Assembly (NCBI RefSeq): GCF_018459925.1
Contig: NZ_CP075371.1
Coordinates: 3,906,001 to 3,970,000, forward strand
DNA from: Nocardioides aquaticus
Lineage (GTDB): Bacteria > Actinomycetota > Actinomycetes > Propionibacteriales > Nocardioidaceae
Direction: 5' to 3'
DNA length: 64,000 bases
This document shows positions 25,301 through 33,935 of the stretch, piece by piece. The stretch's first letter is position 1. The number at the start of each line of letters is the position of its first letter. A model generated the notes under the pieces. That model was not told where the DNA came from. It searched no databases and was given only the letters and a program-made list of their open reading frames with translations. Both the position numbers and the translations under genes were made by a program.

Positions 25301-25437
25301 CTCGCCAACCTACGCGCGGGTCCCGACCGGGCGGGGCTGCGCGGGACGGTACGACCGTGGGGGCGCCGTCGGCGTGTCGCCACCCGAACGTACCGCGCGA
25401 GCCGGGCGCGGGGTCAGGGCGCGCGGCCAGGGCGCGG

Positions 25438-25956
25438 TCAGGGGCGGCGGCGGGGCGGCAGCCGGTGCAGCACGACGTCGGTGAGCTCCCCGTCGGTCAC
25501 GGTCGCGCTCATCCAGGTGCAGTACGGCTGCTGCCGGCGGTCGGTGGGCGAGCCCGGGTTGAGCAGGCGCACCCCGCGCGGGGTCGTGGTGTCCCACGGG
25601 ATGTGGCTGTGCCCGAAGACCAGGACGTCGAGGTCGTCGTAGGACGCGTCCACCCGCTCCTCGCGGCGCAGCTTCTGCCCGGTCTCGTGCACCACGCCCA
25701 GACGCAGGCCGCCGAGGTCGGCCCGGGCCACCTCGGGCAACCGGGCCCGCAGACCGGGGCCGTCGTTGTTGCCCCAGCAGGCCACCAGCCGCTGCGAGGA
25801 CTCCTCGAGCAGGTCCAGGGCGGCCTCGTCGACCCAGTCCCCGGCGTGCACGACGACGTCGGCGGCGCGTGCCGCCTCGAGCAGCTCGTCGGGCAGCACC
25901 TTCGCCCGCCGGGGCAGGTGGGTGTCGGCGGTGAGGACGAGGGACAGCGTGGTCAT
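25438..25956 (-). CDS. Metallophosphoesterase (YfcE/MJ0936-type phosphodiesterase)
   Basis: A 172-residue calcineurin-like phosphodiesterase. Metal ligands are visible as DTH (residues 11-13), GDW (39-41), GNND (62-65), and VFGHSHIPW later; the length matches the small YfcE group. The end NPGSPTDRRQQP is the family's C-terminal signature (NPGSP). The start ATG 25956 has a strong AAGGAGGT site. Family members cleave phosphodiester bonds of small molecules. The next gene upstream on the same strand ends 20 bases away. Confidence 0.9.
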   Translation of the reverse strand: MTTLSLVLTADTHLPRRAKVLPDELLEAARAADVVVHAGDWVDEAALDLLEESSQRLVACWGNNDGPGLRARLPEVARADLGGLRLGVVHETGQKLRREERVDASYDDLDVLVFGHSHIPWDTTTPRGVRLLNPGSPTDRRQQPYCTWMSATVTDGELTDVVLHRLPPRRRP

Positions 25957-25976
25957 CGGGCGACCTCCTTCGCGAC

Positions 25977-26462
25977 TCAGTAGACGACACCAAGCCAGGA
26001 GGACGCGCACCCGTGGCACACGTCGGGCTCCCACCTGGTCTCGGGCGCCTGCGGGCTCCGGCAGTAACGGCACCAGCGGAAGGACCGTCGGCGACCGGCG
26101 ACGATCCCCCGGACCACCTCGGGCCCGCGGTCGGAGAGCTCGTGCGCGGGCACGTAGACCGGCGGGCCCGGCCGGTGCTCGAGCCCGTGGGTGCCCCCGG
26201 CCCAGACGCCCTCCGGGCTGGCCAGGAACACCCCGTGCGCGAAGACCCGCGCCATCAGCTGCGCCGGGTCCCCCGCGACGTGCCACGGGGTGACGTCGAG
26301 CGGGAGCAGGTCGTCGGGGTCGAGCCCTCCGGAGGGGTCCAGGTCGAAGTCGTGGTCCGGCGTGGCCTCGCTGCGCCGCCACCCGGCCCCGATGACGTCG
26401 GCGAGGTCGCGCGTCTCCCACCCCAGCCTCGCGGCGAGCTCGTCCAGGGCGTCGGTCCTCAC
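25977..26462 (-). CDS. Hypothetical protein with C-terminal zinc-ribbon
   Basis: A protein of 161 residues (164 if GTG 26471 is used). It has a helical N-terminus (DELAARLGWETRDLADVIGAGW), an acidic middle (DPSGGLDPDDLLPLD), a conserved strand region, and a C-terminal CRYC...CHGC pair likely to bind zinc. GTG 26462 overlaps the stop of the upstream TY-Chap-like gene (GTGA), suggesting translational coupling and a shared function. I do not recognise the family. Confidence 0.6.
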   Translation of the reverse strand: MRTDALDELAARLGWETRDLADVIGAGWRRSEATPDHDFDLDPSGGLDPDDLLPLDVTPWHVAGDPAQLMARVFAHGVFLASPEGVWAGGTHGLEHRPGPPVYVPAHELSDRGPEVVRGIVAGRRRSFRWCRYCRSPQAPETRWEPDVCHGCASSWLGVVY

Positions 26463-27817
26463 GTCGCCCACCCGAGGTCGAGCGTGTCCTCACCGGGGTC
26501 GACCTCGGACACCAGCGGCGCCTGGACGCTGCGACGGCGGCGGGTGACGTCGCCGCTGCCGGGGCGCGGACCGTCCGAGACCAGCCGCAGCGCCTGGCGG
26601 AGCGCGGTCAGCACCAGCTCCAGGTCGAGCCCGGCGCCCTCGACGTGGTCCCGCAGCACGGTCGCACCGGCCGAGCCGCTGCGCAGCAGGACCAGCTGCC
26701 GGATGATCTGGTGCCGGTCGTGCCCGAACAGCCCGGCCACCGTGGCGGGGCGGGCGGGGCCGAGCACCAGCAGCTCGACGAGGCCGGCGACCTCGAGCCC
26801 GCCGAGGTCGAGCGGCACCGGACCCGGTGCCGCGGCCGCCGGCGGCACGGCCGGGGCCACCGCCCCCGGCCCCACCACGTCGCCGTCCTCGGCCTGCTCG
26901 TCCCCGTGCCCGTCCTCGGGGTCGTCGAGGAAGAGCCTCCCCCCGACCCGCTCCGCGAGCCGGCGCGCGAGGTCGTCCATCACGGCGGTGAACAGGCGGG
27001 CGGACACGACGAGGTGCGACTCGCAGAACGGCAGCGCCAGCACCTCGAGCCGCATCACGACCGCACCGCCGCGGGCGACAAACTTGAAGGAGCCGTGCTC
27101 CTCGTTGAGCAGCGCGACCTCGCGACGGACGGCGTCGGGGTCGGTCGGGTCGTGGACCAGCTCGGCGAACAGCTCGACCACCGGCCGGTCGTCCCGCACG
27201 CTGACCCAGCACACGCTGCGCCCGTCGCGGATCGGCACGTCGCCCTCGGCGTCGTGGCGCACCTCCCCGAGCATCCGTCCGAGCGCGGCGTCGACGAGCT
27301 CCTGCAGGTGGTCCCGGTCGTGGGGCGTGGTGACCCGGTCGGCCGGGTCGGCCGGGTCACCCGCCCCCGCCGGGCCCCCGCCGAGGCCGCCGCCGTGGTC
27401 GCCGCCGTGGTCGCTGCGGGGCTGCGGGGGCGCGGGGTCGTGCTCGAGGCCCTCGGCGCGCAGCATGCTCGGGTGCAGCACGACCAGCTCGTCGCGCAGC
27501 ACCTGCACCGCCCGCGCCGCGGCCCGGTCGACCTGGTCGCGGGGCAGCCGTTCCTCGCGGTGGCCCTCGTGGATGTCGATCTCGAGGGTGAGCACGTCGT
27601 CCACGGCGACCAGGATCCCCAGACCGGGGCGACGTCCGATCCGCTGCGAGAGCTCGGGCGCGAAGAGGCTCACCGCGCCGCCCGTCTCCGTCGCGTCGAC
27701 GCGGTCGGCCAGGCGCACCCGGAACCGGGACCACGCGGCCTCGATCGCCGCGTCGAAACCCCCGTCGTCCTCCCGGTCCGGTGCATCCAGCGGGTCGTGC
27801 TCGTCCTCGTGCCCCAT
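26459..27817 (-). CDS. Large acidic protein with probable YbjN/TY-Chap-type domains
   Basis: A 452-residue protein, no signal or membrane segment. The N-terminal EAAWSRFRVRLADRV resembles the entry helix of the TY-Chap (type III secretion chaperone/YbjN-like) domain. A central domain with LLNEEHGSFKFVARGGAVVMRLEVLALPF and a long helix (ARLFTAVMDDLARRLAERV) resembles another chaperone-like module. A linker rich in Pro/Ala and a C-terminal helical DNA-binding-like segment (GHDRHQIIRQLVLLRSG) follow. The ATG 27817 has GGAGG. YbjN-like domains occur in peptide-binding and conflict-related proteins. The assignment is tentative. Confidence 0.5.
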   Translation of the reverse strand: MGHEDEHDPLDAPDREDDGGFDAAIEAAWSRFRVRLADRVDATETGGAVSLFAPELSQRIGRRPGLGILVAVDDVLTLEIDIHEGHREERLPRDQVDRAAARAVQVLRDELVVLHPSMLRAEGLEHDPAPPQPRSDHGGDHGGGLGGGPAGAGDPADPADRVTTPHDRDHLQELVDAALGRMLGEVRHDAEGDVPIRDGRSVCWVSVRDDRPVVELFAELVHDPTDPDAVRREVALLNEEHGSFKFVARGGAVVMRLEVLALPFCESHLVVSARLFTAVMDDLARRLAERVGGRLFLDDPEDGHGDEQAEDGDVVGPGAVAPAVPPAAAAPGPVPLDLGGLEVAGLVELLVLGPARPATVAGLFGHDRHQIIRQLVLLRSGSAGATVLRDHVEGAGLDLELVLTALRQALRLVSDGPRPGSGDVTRRRRSVQAPLVSEVDPGEDTLDLGWAT

Positions 27818-27924
27818 GTCGCCTCCAGGGTCGGTGCCCGGCCACCACGACCGGACGTCGTCGACGCTAGGTGCGACCACCGACAACCCTTCCGCCCCCA
27901 CGCCGCGGGGAGCAGGATGGACCC

Positions 27925-28260
27925 ATGGCGTACGACGACGCGCTGGCCGCCCGGGTGCGGGACCTGCTCGCGGGCCGGGCGGGCTGGGCCGAGAAGCGGA
28001 TGTTCGGCGGGCTGGCGTTCCTGCTGGACGGGCACATGGCGGTCACGGTCAGCGGCGCCGGCGAGGGTGCGCTGATGGTGCGCCACGACCCGGCCGAGGG
28101 TCTGCTCGGCGAGGCCCACGTCGCTCCGATGGAGATGCGGGGCAGCACGATGACCGGGTGGCTGCTCGTGGAGCCCGCCGGCCTCGCCGACGACGCCGAC
28201 CTGGTCCGGTGGGTCGACGTCGGCGCCGCCCGCGTCCGGGCCCTGCACCCGCCGGCCTGA
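27925..28260 (+). CDS. TfoX/Sxy N-terminal domain protein
   Basis: A 111-residue protein consisting of a single TfoX N-terminal domain: EKRMFGGLAFLLDGHMAV, LMVRHDP and a C-terminal helix LVRWVDVGAARVRAL. In gamma-proteobacteria the domain occurs in competence regulators; stand-alone actinobacterial copies have no defined role. The ATG 27925 is chosen since the longer frame begins in Pro-rich intergenic sequence. It is divergent from the TY-Chap-like gene and convergent with the frameshifted hydrolase. Confidence 0.85.
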   Translation: MAYDDALAARVRDLLAGRAGWAEKRMFGGLAFLLDGHMAVTVSGAGEGALMVRHDPAEGLLGEAHVAPMEMRGSTMTGWLLVEPAGLADDADLVRWVDVGAARVRALHPPA

Positions 28261-28266
28261 CCCGGG

Positions 28267-29084
28267 TCAGGCCCCGACGACGAGGTCCAGCATCGCCCGG
28301 GCGGCCTCAGCGGGGCGCTCGAGGGCGAGCAGGTGGCCGGTGCGCGGCAGCACCTCCACGGTCGTGACCAGGGACGCCGGGCGCAGCGCGGCCATCTGCT
28401 CGACCGTCCCGGCCGGGACCTCGGTGTCCTCCTCGCCGTAGAGCAGCAGCACCGGGCCGGCGAAGCCGGCGAGCACCGCGCTCGTGTCCGCCCGCGCCGC
28501 CAGCGCCCGCGCCACCCACGCCACCCCGTGCGGGTCGGCGGCCCGCACGATCCCGGCGACGAGCCTCACCAGGTCGGGCTGGTCGGCCCGCGCGGTCTCC
28601 CCCAGGCCGCCCTCGACCGCGTCCGCGACGGGCTCGGTGTCCCCGCGCCGCTCCAGCTCACCGGCCACGGCGAGGCGGTCGGCCGGCAGGTCGGGCGCCC
28701 CCACCCACGGCGTCGTGCTCGACAGCAGCAGCGCGGTGACCCGCTCGGGCGCGAGGTCGGCCAGCGCGAGCGCGACGTAGCCCCCGGTCGACACCCCGTG
28801 CACCGCGGCCCGCTCCACGCCCGCGTCGTCGAGGGCCCGCAGCACGGCGCGCGCCATCGCCTCCACCGACGGCTCGCCGACGGCCTGGTCCACGCTCCGC
28901 CCCAGCCCGGGCAGGTCGACCCGGACGACCCGCACCGCCGCGGCCAGGTGGGGCAGGACCCGGTCGAAGGTGGTCGAGTCCAGCGGGAAGGCGTGCAGCA
29001 GCACCAGGACCGGTCGCGTCGACCCGCTCCCCCGGCCGGGTCGGAGTCGTCGTACCAGGGCAGGTCCGTCCGCGCGCTCGTCAT
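28267..29084 (-). pseudogene. Alpha/beta hydrolase gene with single-base frameshift near its start
   Basis: The main frame encodes an alpha/beta hydrolase: VLVLLHAFPLDS, VDLPGLGRS, nucleophile elbow GVSTGG, acid region LLYGEEDTEV, and His in RTGHLLALE. A matching start, ATG 29084 (MTSARTDLPWYDDSDP), lies in a different frame. The frames meet at a run of five C at 29029-29033 (+ strand); one more base would give DPAGGSGSTRPVLVLL. No sensible start lies in the main frame downstream. The gene is either a recent one-base loss or a sequence error. If intact it would be about 271 residues, of the 3-oxoadipate enol-lactonase/proline iminopeptidase-like type. Confidence 0.75.
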
Positions 29085-29211
29085 CGTGGCGACGGTAGCC
29101 AGCGCGGCCGCGCCCACCCCTCACCCCGGTACGCCCCCGGTGCGCCCCCGGTGCGCCCCCGGTGCGCCCCCCGGTCTTGCCACGCGGCGCCGGAGGGGAC
29201 ACGGTGGGGCG

Positions 29212-30189
29212 ATGGACCTGGCCGACCCCGTCCGCCGCGCGGCGCTGCCCGCACTGGACACCCTCGTGGCCACCGCCGACGAGGGGCTGCACCCGTGGGT
29301 GCGTCGCCGGGTCTGCGCGGACGAGCGCCGCACGGCGCTGGCCGAGGAGCTGCGGTTCTGGCTCTGCACCGCCGCGCAGGACCTCGAGCACGCCCGCCGC
29401 TACGCCGACGCGGCGCCGCAGAGCGGCGAGCCCGCGGAGGCGTACCTCGACCGGTGGCTGCCGCTGGCCACCGGCGGCCACGTGCTGGCCGGTCCCCGCT
29501 ACCTCGGCCGCGACCCCGACCTGCCGTTCGTCGGCGTCACCGCCTCCGACCGGGTGCTGCGGCCCGACGACGCCGGGGCGCTGCGCGAGGTGGCTCGTAC
29601 GGAGTTCGGCGCCTTCGCCCCCGGCTTCGTCCTGCTCAGCACCGCCGACGACCTCGCCGGGGTCGCGTCCTGGCCGGGGGGCCGCCCGGAGATGCGCCAG
29701 GTCGTCGGCCGCCTCGGCGACCTCCGCGCGCGGCCGGTGCCCCCGTCGCTGACCACCACCCCGCGCCGCGACACCGCCTTCTACGGCGAGTACGAGCGGA
29801 TCCACGCCGAGCACGTCGCCCGCGACCCCGCCCACGCCCGCCACACCCGCTGCGAGGACCGCGACGACCTCCGCGAGCTCGCCGAGGCGGGGCTGCTGCA
29901 CGACGTCCGCGTCGACGGGACCTGGGCCGGGATCGTGGCCGCCGAGGCCGACGCGCGCCGCGGCCTGCACGGCGCCACGGTGGTCGAGCTGCTGCTCGAC
30001 CACCCCTTCCGCGGCGCCGGCCACGGTGCCCACCTCTCGACCCTGCTGGCCCGGACGCTGCCGATGCCGAACGACCAGTACCTGCTGGGCACGATCCACG
30101 CCGAGAACGTCCCCGCCTACCGCGCGGCGCTGGCCGCCGGCCGTGTCGACGTGGGCGGCGAGGTCGTCCTGCCGCTGGACCCCGGGTGA
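29212..30189 (+). CDS. GNAT-like acetyltransferase family protein
   Basis: A 325-residue protein starting at ATG 29212 with GGTGGGG upstream. The N-terminal 200 residues form an uncharacterised helical domain. The C-terminal part shows LLLDHPFRGAGHGAHLSTLLARTLP, which resembles the acetyl-CoA-binding R/Q-x-x-G-x-G/A of GNAT enzymes (residues about 263-272), then LGTIHAENVPAYRAALAAGR (family motif for the last helix). It may acetylate an amine; no substrate is evident. Its TGA overlaps the GTG of the next gene. Confidence 0.7.
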   Translation: MDLADPVRRAALPALDTLVATADEGLHPWVRRRVCADERRTALAEELRFWLCTAAQDLEHARRYADAAPQSGEPAEAYLDRWLPLATGGHVLAGPRYLGRDPDLPFVGVTASDRVLRPDDAGALREVARTEFGAFAPGFVLLSTADDLAGVASWPGGRPEMRQVVGRLGDLRARPVPPSLTTTPRRDTAFYGEYERIHAEHVARDPAHARHTRCEDRDDLRELAEAGLLHDVRVDGTWAGIVAAEADARRGLHGATVVELLLDHPFRGAGHGAHLSTLLARTLPMPNDQYLLGTIHAENVPAYRAALAAGRVDVGGEVVLPLDPG

Positions 30190-30839
30190 CCGTACGGCTC
30201 GTCGGCGCGGGGCTCCCGCGGACCGGCACGTCGTCCCTGCGCGCGGCGCTGCAGCTCCTGCTCGGCGGGCCGGTCTACCACATGCGGGAGGTCTTCGCGC
30301 GCCCCGAGCACGTGCCCACCTGGGTCGCTGCCATCCAGGGTTCGCCGCCGGTCTGGGACGACTTCCTGGCCGGGTACGTCGCCGGCGTCGACACCCCGTT
30401 CTCCAGCTGCTGGCGGGACCTGGCCGGGGCCTACCCGGACGCGCCGGTCCTCCTCTCGCACCGCGCCAGCGCCGAGGTGTGGCACCGCAGCATGGACGTC
30501 ACGGTCCTGGCCCGCACCCGCGAGCTCCTGGCCGGCACCGACCCGGACGACCCGGACGGCCCTCTGGGCGACCCTCTGGCGCCGCTGTTCCGGGTGATGT
30601 TCGACGGCGTGATCACCGACGTCGACGACCCCGCCGACGCGATGGCCGGCTACGAGCGCCGGCTGGCCGAGGTGCGGGCCGCGATCGCGCCGGAGCGACT
30701 GGTCGAGTGGCAGCCCGGCGACGGGTGGGAGCCACTGTGCCGGGCCCTGGACCTCCCGGTCCCGGACGTCGCGTTCCCGCACGAGAACACCACCGCCGAC
30801 TTCCTCGCCCGCGCCGAGCAGCGCGCCCGCGAGGCGTGA
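30186..30839 (+). CDS. Sulfotransferase-family protein
   Basis: A 217-residue protein beginning at GTG 30186, overlapping the previous stop (GTGA). The N-terminal GLPRTGTSSL (residues 7-16) is the 5'-phosphosulfate-binding loop (P-loop-like) of this subfamily. VLLSHRASAEVWHRSM supplies the 3'-phosphate Ser/Arg site. The C-terminal QPGDGWEPLCRALDLPVPD and PHENTTADF are typical of the 'sulfotransferase/ARF-like' group common in actinobacteria and fungi. It would transfer sulfate from PAPS to an unknown acceptor. Co-translation with the GNAT protein suggests a linked modification. Confidence 0.82.
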   Translation: MTVRLVGAGLPRTGTSSLRAALQLLLGGPVYHMREVFARPEHVPTWVAAIQGSPPVWDDFLAGYVAGVDTPFSSCWRDLAGAYPDAPVLLSHRASAEVWHRSMDVTVLARTRELLAGTDPDDPDGPLGDPLAPLFRVMFDGVITDVDDPADAMAGYERRLAEVRAAIAPERLVEWQPGDGWEPLCRALDLPVPDVAFPHENTTADFLARAEQRAREA

Positions 30840-30863
30840 CCGCGAGGCGTGACCGGACGGCCG

Positions 30864-31631
30864 TCACATCAGCAGCACGGCGGCGGTGACGCCGCCGAGG
30901 ACCACCAGCACCCGGAACACCGTCGGCCGGAGCCGCCGACCGACCCGCGCCCCGACGTACCCCCCGCCGACCGAACCCGCCGCCAGCAGCCCGATCGCGG
31001 TCCAGTCCAGGTCGGCGAAGACCAGGAACACCGCGGTGGCCACGACGTTGCTGGCCAGGATCGCCAGCGTCTTGAGGCCGTTCACCACGCGCAGCTCGAG
31101 GTCGGTGCCCAGCCCCAGGACGGCCACCATCATCACGCCGGACCCGGCGCCGAAGTAGCCGCCGTAGACCCCGGTCAGGGTGGCGAAGACGGTGGTCACC
31201 GGGCCCATCTCCTCGCGCGGCGCCGCGTCCGGCCCCTGCCGGCGGCGCAGCCAGCCCGCCAGCCAGGGCTGGACGCCGACCAGCAGGCAGGTGAAGAGGA
31301 TCAGCCACGGCACGACCACCTCGAAAACCCCCGGCGGCAGGAGCAGCAGCAGCCACGCCCCGCCGGCGGCGCCGACCATGCAGACCAGCAGGACCCGCAG
31401 CGTCGCGGCCGGGTTCTCCCGCAGCTCCTCGCGGTAGCCGAACGACCCCGACAACCCGGCCGGGACCAGCCCGACGGTGTTGGAGGCGTTGGCGACGACC
31501 GGCGGCAGACCGACCGCGACCAGCACCGGGAAGCTGACCAGCGAGGCCACGCCGATGGTCGAGATCAGCAGCCCCGCCCCGAGGCCGGCGACGAGGACGA
31601 GCAGCACGTCCGAGAGGTCGCCCGGGTTCAC
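30864..31631 (-). CDS. TauE/SafE-family sulfite/anion exporter
   Basis: A 255-residue integral membrane protein with about eight hydrophobic segments. The two TauE/SafE repeats are evident as ANASNTVGLVPAGLSGSFGY near residue 47 and GYFGAGSGVMM with LKTLAILASNVVATAVF in the second half. The family moves sulfite, sulfoacetate or other organosulfonates across the membrane. It is located 13 bases upstream of the GntR regulator's stop on the same strand. An eleven-base sequence near the stop is duplicated at 30832-30854. Confidence 0.88.
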   Translation of the reverse strand: MNPGDLSDVLLVLVAGLGAGLLISTIGVASLVSFPVLVAVGLPPVVANASNTVGLVPAGLSGSFGYREELRENPAATLRVLLVCMVGAAGGAWLLLLLPPGVFEVVVPWLILFTCLLVGVQPWLAGWLRRRQGPDAAPREEMGPVTTVFATLTGVYGGYFGAGSGVMMVAVLGLGTDLELRVVNGLKTLAILASNVVATAVFLVFADLDWTAIGLLAAGSVGGGYVGARVGRRLRPTVFRVLVVLGGVTAAVLLM

Positions 31632-31644
31632 CGCGGGGCCGGAT

Positions 31645-32394
31645 TCACGTGTCCCCGCGCAGCAGCGCCACGTCGCTGACCATCCCGACGTGGGCGTGCA
31701 TCGCGGCCGCCGCCGCCTCGGGGTCGCCGGCCCGGATCGCCTCGGCGACCGCGCCGTGCCCGGCCAGGGAGGCCCGCGGGCGGCCGGGCTGGGAGAGCGA
31801 CTCCAGCCGGGTCTCGGCGATCAGCGTGCTGATGGTGCGCATCATCTGCTCCAGCAGCGGCGAGTGCGCCGCGCTCGTCACGGAGGCGTGGAAGCGCTCG
31901 TCGCCCTCGACGCCGCGCCCGCCGGCCTCGACGTCGGCGGCCATCACGGCCAGCGCCTCGTCGATCGCGGCGAGGTCATCGGTCGTACGACGCTGCGCGG
32001 CCAGCGCGGCGAGCTTGGTCTCCAGGGCGTCCCGGGCGTCGATCACGTCCGGCAGCCGGTCGGCGTGCGCGCGGATGGCCTCGGTGATCTGGTCGGCCGG
32101 GTCGCCCAGCGGCGCCCGCCCGGCCGCCGCCCCGCGGACGCCCTGCTCGGTGACGACCGTGCCGTCGCCGTGACGGACCGCGACCACGCCGACCACCTCG
32201 AGCGCGACGAGGGCCTGACTGAGGGTGGCCCGGCTGACCCCGAGCCGGGTCGCCAGCTCGCGCTCGGCCGGGAGCCGGTCGCCGGCGGCGAGGTCCTGGG
32301 CGGCGATCCAGTCGGTGATCTGCGCGGCCACCTGCTCGTAGAGCCGGGCCCGGCTCACGCGCTGGGGGAAGGACCGGTCGGGCAGGGACGCCAT
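31645..32394 (-). CDS. GntR-family (FadR subfamily) transcriptional regulator
   Basis: A 249-residue regulator. The winged helix-turn-helix has LPAERELATRLGVSRATLSQAL (split here as LPAERELATRLG and VSRATLSQAL) and VVAVRHGDGTVV. The C-terminal FCD effector domain contains DARDALETKLAALAA, DERFHASVTSAA and the metal/ligand His in MHAHVGM. It is divergent from the MatC-like carrier gene across a 156-base gap holding an inverted repeat (32415-32449), so it very probably controls that operon. In rhizobia the malonate operon is likewise controlled by a GntR protein (MatR). Confidence 0.88.
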   Translation of the reverse strand: MASLPDRSFPQRVSRARLYEQVAAQITDWIAAQDLAAGDRLPAERELATRLGVSRATLSQALVALEVVGVVAVRHGDGTVVTEQGVRGAAAGRAPLGDPADQITEAIRAHADRLPDVIDARDALETKLAALAAQRRTTDDLAAIDEALAVMAADVEAGGRGVEGDERFHASVTSAAHSPLLEQMMRTISTLIAETRLESLSQPGRPRASLAGHGAVAEAIRAGDPEAAAAAMHAHVGMVSDVALLRGDT

Positions 32395-32414
32395 GGCCGC
32401 ACCCTATTGACAGA

Positions 32415-32449
32415 TGGATCACATGCCTATTGGCTAGGCCACTGATCCA
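32415..32449. promoter_or_regulatory. Probable operator/promoter region of the carrier operon
   Basis: In the divergent spacer TGGATCA (32415-32421) faces TGATCCA (32443-32449), an inverted repeat with 21 bases between. A TTGACA hexamer (32407-32412) directly precedes the left arm. An operator overlapping a promoter is the natural reading, with the adjacent GntR protein as the ligand-controlled binder. The spacing is longer than classical FadR-type sites, so the exact operator is uncertain. Confidence 0.5.
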
Positions 32450-32550
32450 CCGCGTGACCCCAGTCACAGGGCCCGCCGCTCGCGCGGCCCACGCGGTCCG
32501 GACGCCCCGCGGACCACCGTCCCCGGGCTCCTCGCACGAAAGGAACAACC

Positions 32551-33930
32551 ATGGGTCCCGAGTGGGTCGCCATCCTGGCGCTCGTCGCCCTGTTCGTGGT
32601 CGGCACGGTGCTGCCGATCAACATGGGCGCCCTGGCCTACGTCGCCGCCTGGTTCGTGGGCATGTACGCCCTCGGCCTCGACGAGGCCGAGATCCTCGGC
32701 GGCATCTCGGCCAGCCTGGTGCTGACGCTGATCGGCGTCACGTACCTGTTCGCCATCGCGCGCCAGAACGGCACCGTGGACCTGATCGTGCGCAAGTCGC
32801 TCGGCCTGGTCGGCGGCCGGGTGGCCTTCATCCCGTGGGTGATGTTCGCGGTCACGGCCCTGATCACCTCGATCGGCGCGGCCAGCCCGGCCGCCTGCGC
32901 GATCATCGGCCCGATCGCGCTCGGCTTCGCCGGCCGCTACAAGATCAGCCCGCTGATGATGGGCATGTTCGTGGTCCACGGCGCCCAGGCCGGCGGGTTC
33001 TCCCCGATCAGCATCTACGGCACGATCACCAACTCGGTGATGATCGAGAACGGGCTCGGCGACGCCTCCATCACGATCTTCCTGTCCAGCCTCGTGGTCA
33101 ACCTCCTGCTCGCCGCCGTGCTGTTCTTCGCCCTCGGCGGCACCAAGCTGATGTCGATGCGGATCGCGCCGGGCGACGAGGCCCTGGCCCCCAGCCCCCA
33201 CCACGACGGCCCCCTGCACCGCGACCGCACCAGCGCGACGTCCGGGACCGGCGCGACGCCGACCACCGGCACCTCGCCCGCCGGCACCGCCGCCGCCGGC
33301 ACGGTCACCACGGTCGACCCCGCCACGCTGGGCAGCACCCGCGACCACGTCCTGACGATCCTGGCCTTCGTGGCCGTCGCCGGCGTCGCGCTCGGCCTGG
33401 ACCGCGACATCGGGCTGGCCGCCATCACCGCTGCGGTGGTGCTGTCGATCATCTCGCCGAACAAGTACAAGGACACGGTCAAGCAGATCGCCTGGCCGAC
33501 CGTCCTGCTGGTGGCCGGCGTCAGCACCTACGCCACGATCCTGACCACCGCCGGCTCCCCTGAGGCCGTCGGCCTGTGGGCCGCCGGGCTCGGCGCGGCC
33601 GCGATCGGTGCGCTGATCCTCTGCTACGTCGGCGGCGTCGCCTCGGCGTTCGCGTCGTCCACCGCGCTGCTGCCGGTGATCATCCCGATCGCGATCCCGC
33701 TGATCGCCTCGGGCAACATCTCTGCAGGACTGTTCGTCGCCGCCCTGGCCGTGAGCTCGACCATCGTCGACGTCAGTCCCTTCTCCACCAACGGCGCGCT
33801 GATGCTGGCCAACCGGCCGGACTCCATCGGCGAGCAGACCTACTACCGACAGATCCTCACCTACAGCGTGATCGTGACCCTCGCGGGCCCGCTGCTGGTG
33901 TGGGCCGCCCTCGTCCTCCCCGGATGGTGA
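32551..33930 (+). CDS. MatC-type dicarboxylate (malonate) carrier
   Basis: A 459-residue transporter with about 11 hydrophobic segments. The first half matches the dicarboxylate carrier MatC N-terminal domain (PNM-containing GTVLPINMGALAYVAAW start, IGAASPAACAIIGP, VVHGAQAGGFSPISIYG). A cytosolic Thr/Ala/Gly-rich loop (residues 205-262) precedes the second half with VLLVAGVSTYATI, VASAFASSTALLPVIIP and DVSPFSTNGALMLAN. The ribosome-binding site AAGGAA precedes ATG 32551. It is first in an operon with a CoA-transferase and a carboxyltransferase, so malonate or a related dicarboxylate is the likely substrate. Confidence 0.87.
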   Translation: MGPEWVAILALVALFVVGTVLPINMGALAYVAAWFVGMYALGLDEAEILGGISASLVLTLIGVTYLFAIARQNGTVDLIVRKSLGLVGGRVAFIPWVMFAVTALITSIGAASPAACAIIGPIALGFAGRYKISPLMMGMFVVHGAQAGGFSPISIYGTITNSVMIENGLGDASITIFLSSLVVNLLLAAVLFFALGGTKLMSMRIAPGDEALAPSPHHDGPLHRDRTSATSGTGATPTTGTSPAGTAAAGTVTTVDPATLGSTRDHVLTILAFVAVAGVALGLDRDIGLAAITAAVVLSIISPNKYKDTVKQIAWPTVLLVAGVSTYATILTTAGSPEAVGLWAAGLGAAAIGALILCYVGGVASAFASSTALLPVIIPIAIPLIASGNISAGLFVAALAVSSTIVDVSPFSTNGALMLANRPDSIGEQTYYRQILTYSVIVTLAGPLLVWAALVLPGW

Positions 33931-33935
33931 TCCGC

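Noticed and set aside
28333..29211. Long N-terminal extension of the GNAT-like protein
   Set aside because: The extension is antisense to the frameshifted hydrolase; ATG 29212 with a ribosome-binding site fits better.
30832..30854. Possible attachment site (short direct repeat GCGAGGCGTGACC)
   Set aside because: The two copies are adjacent at a gene end and look like local slippage; no integrase or tRNA is nearby.
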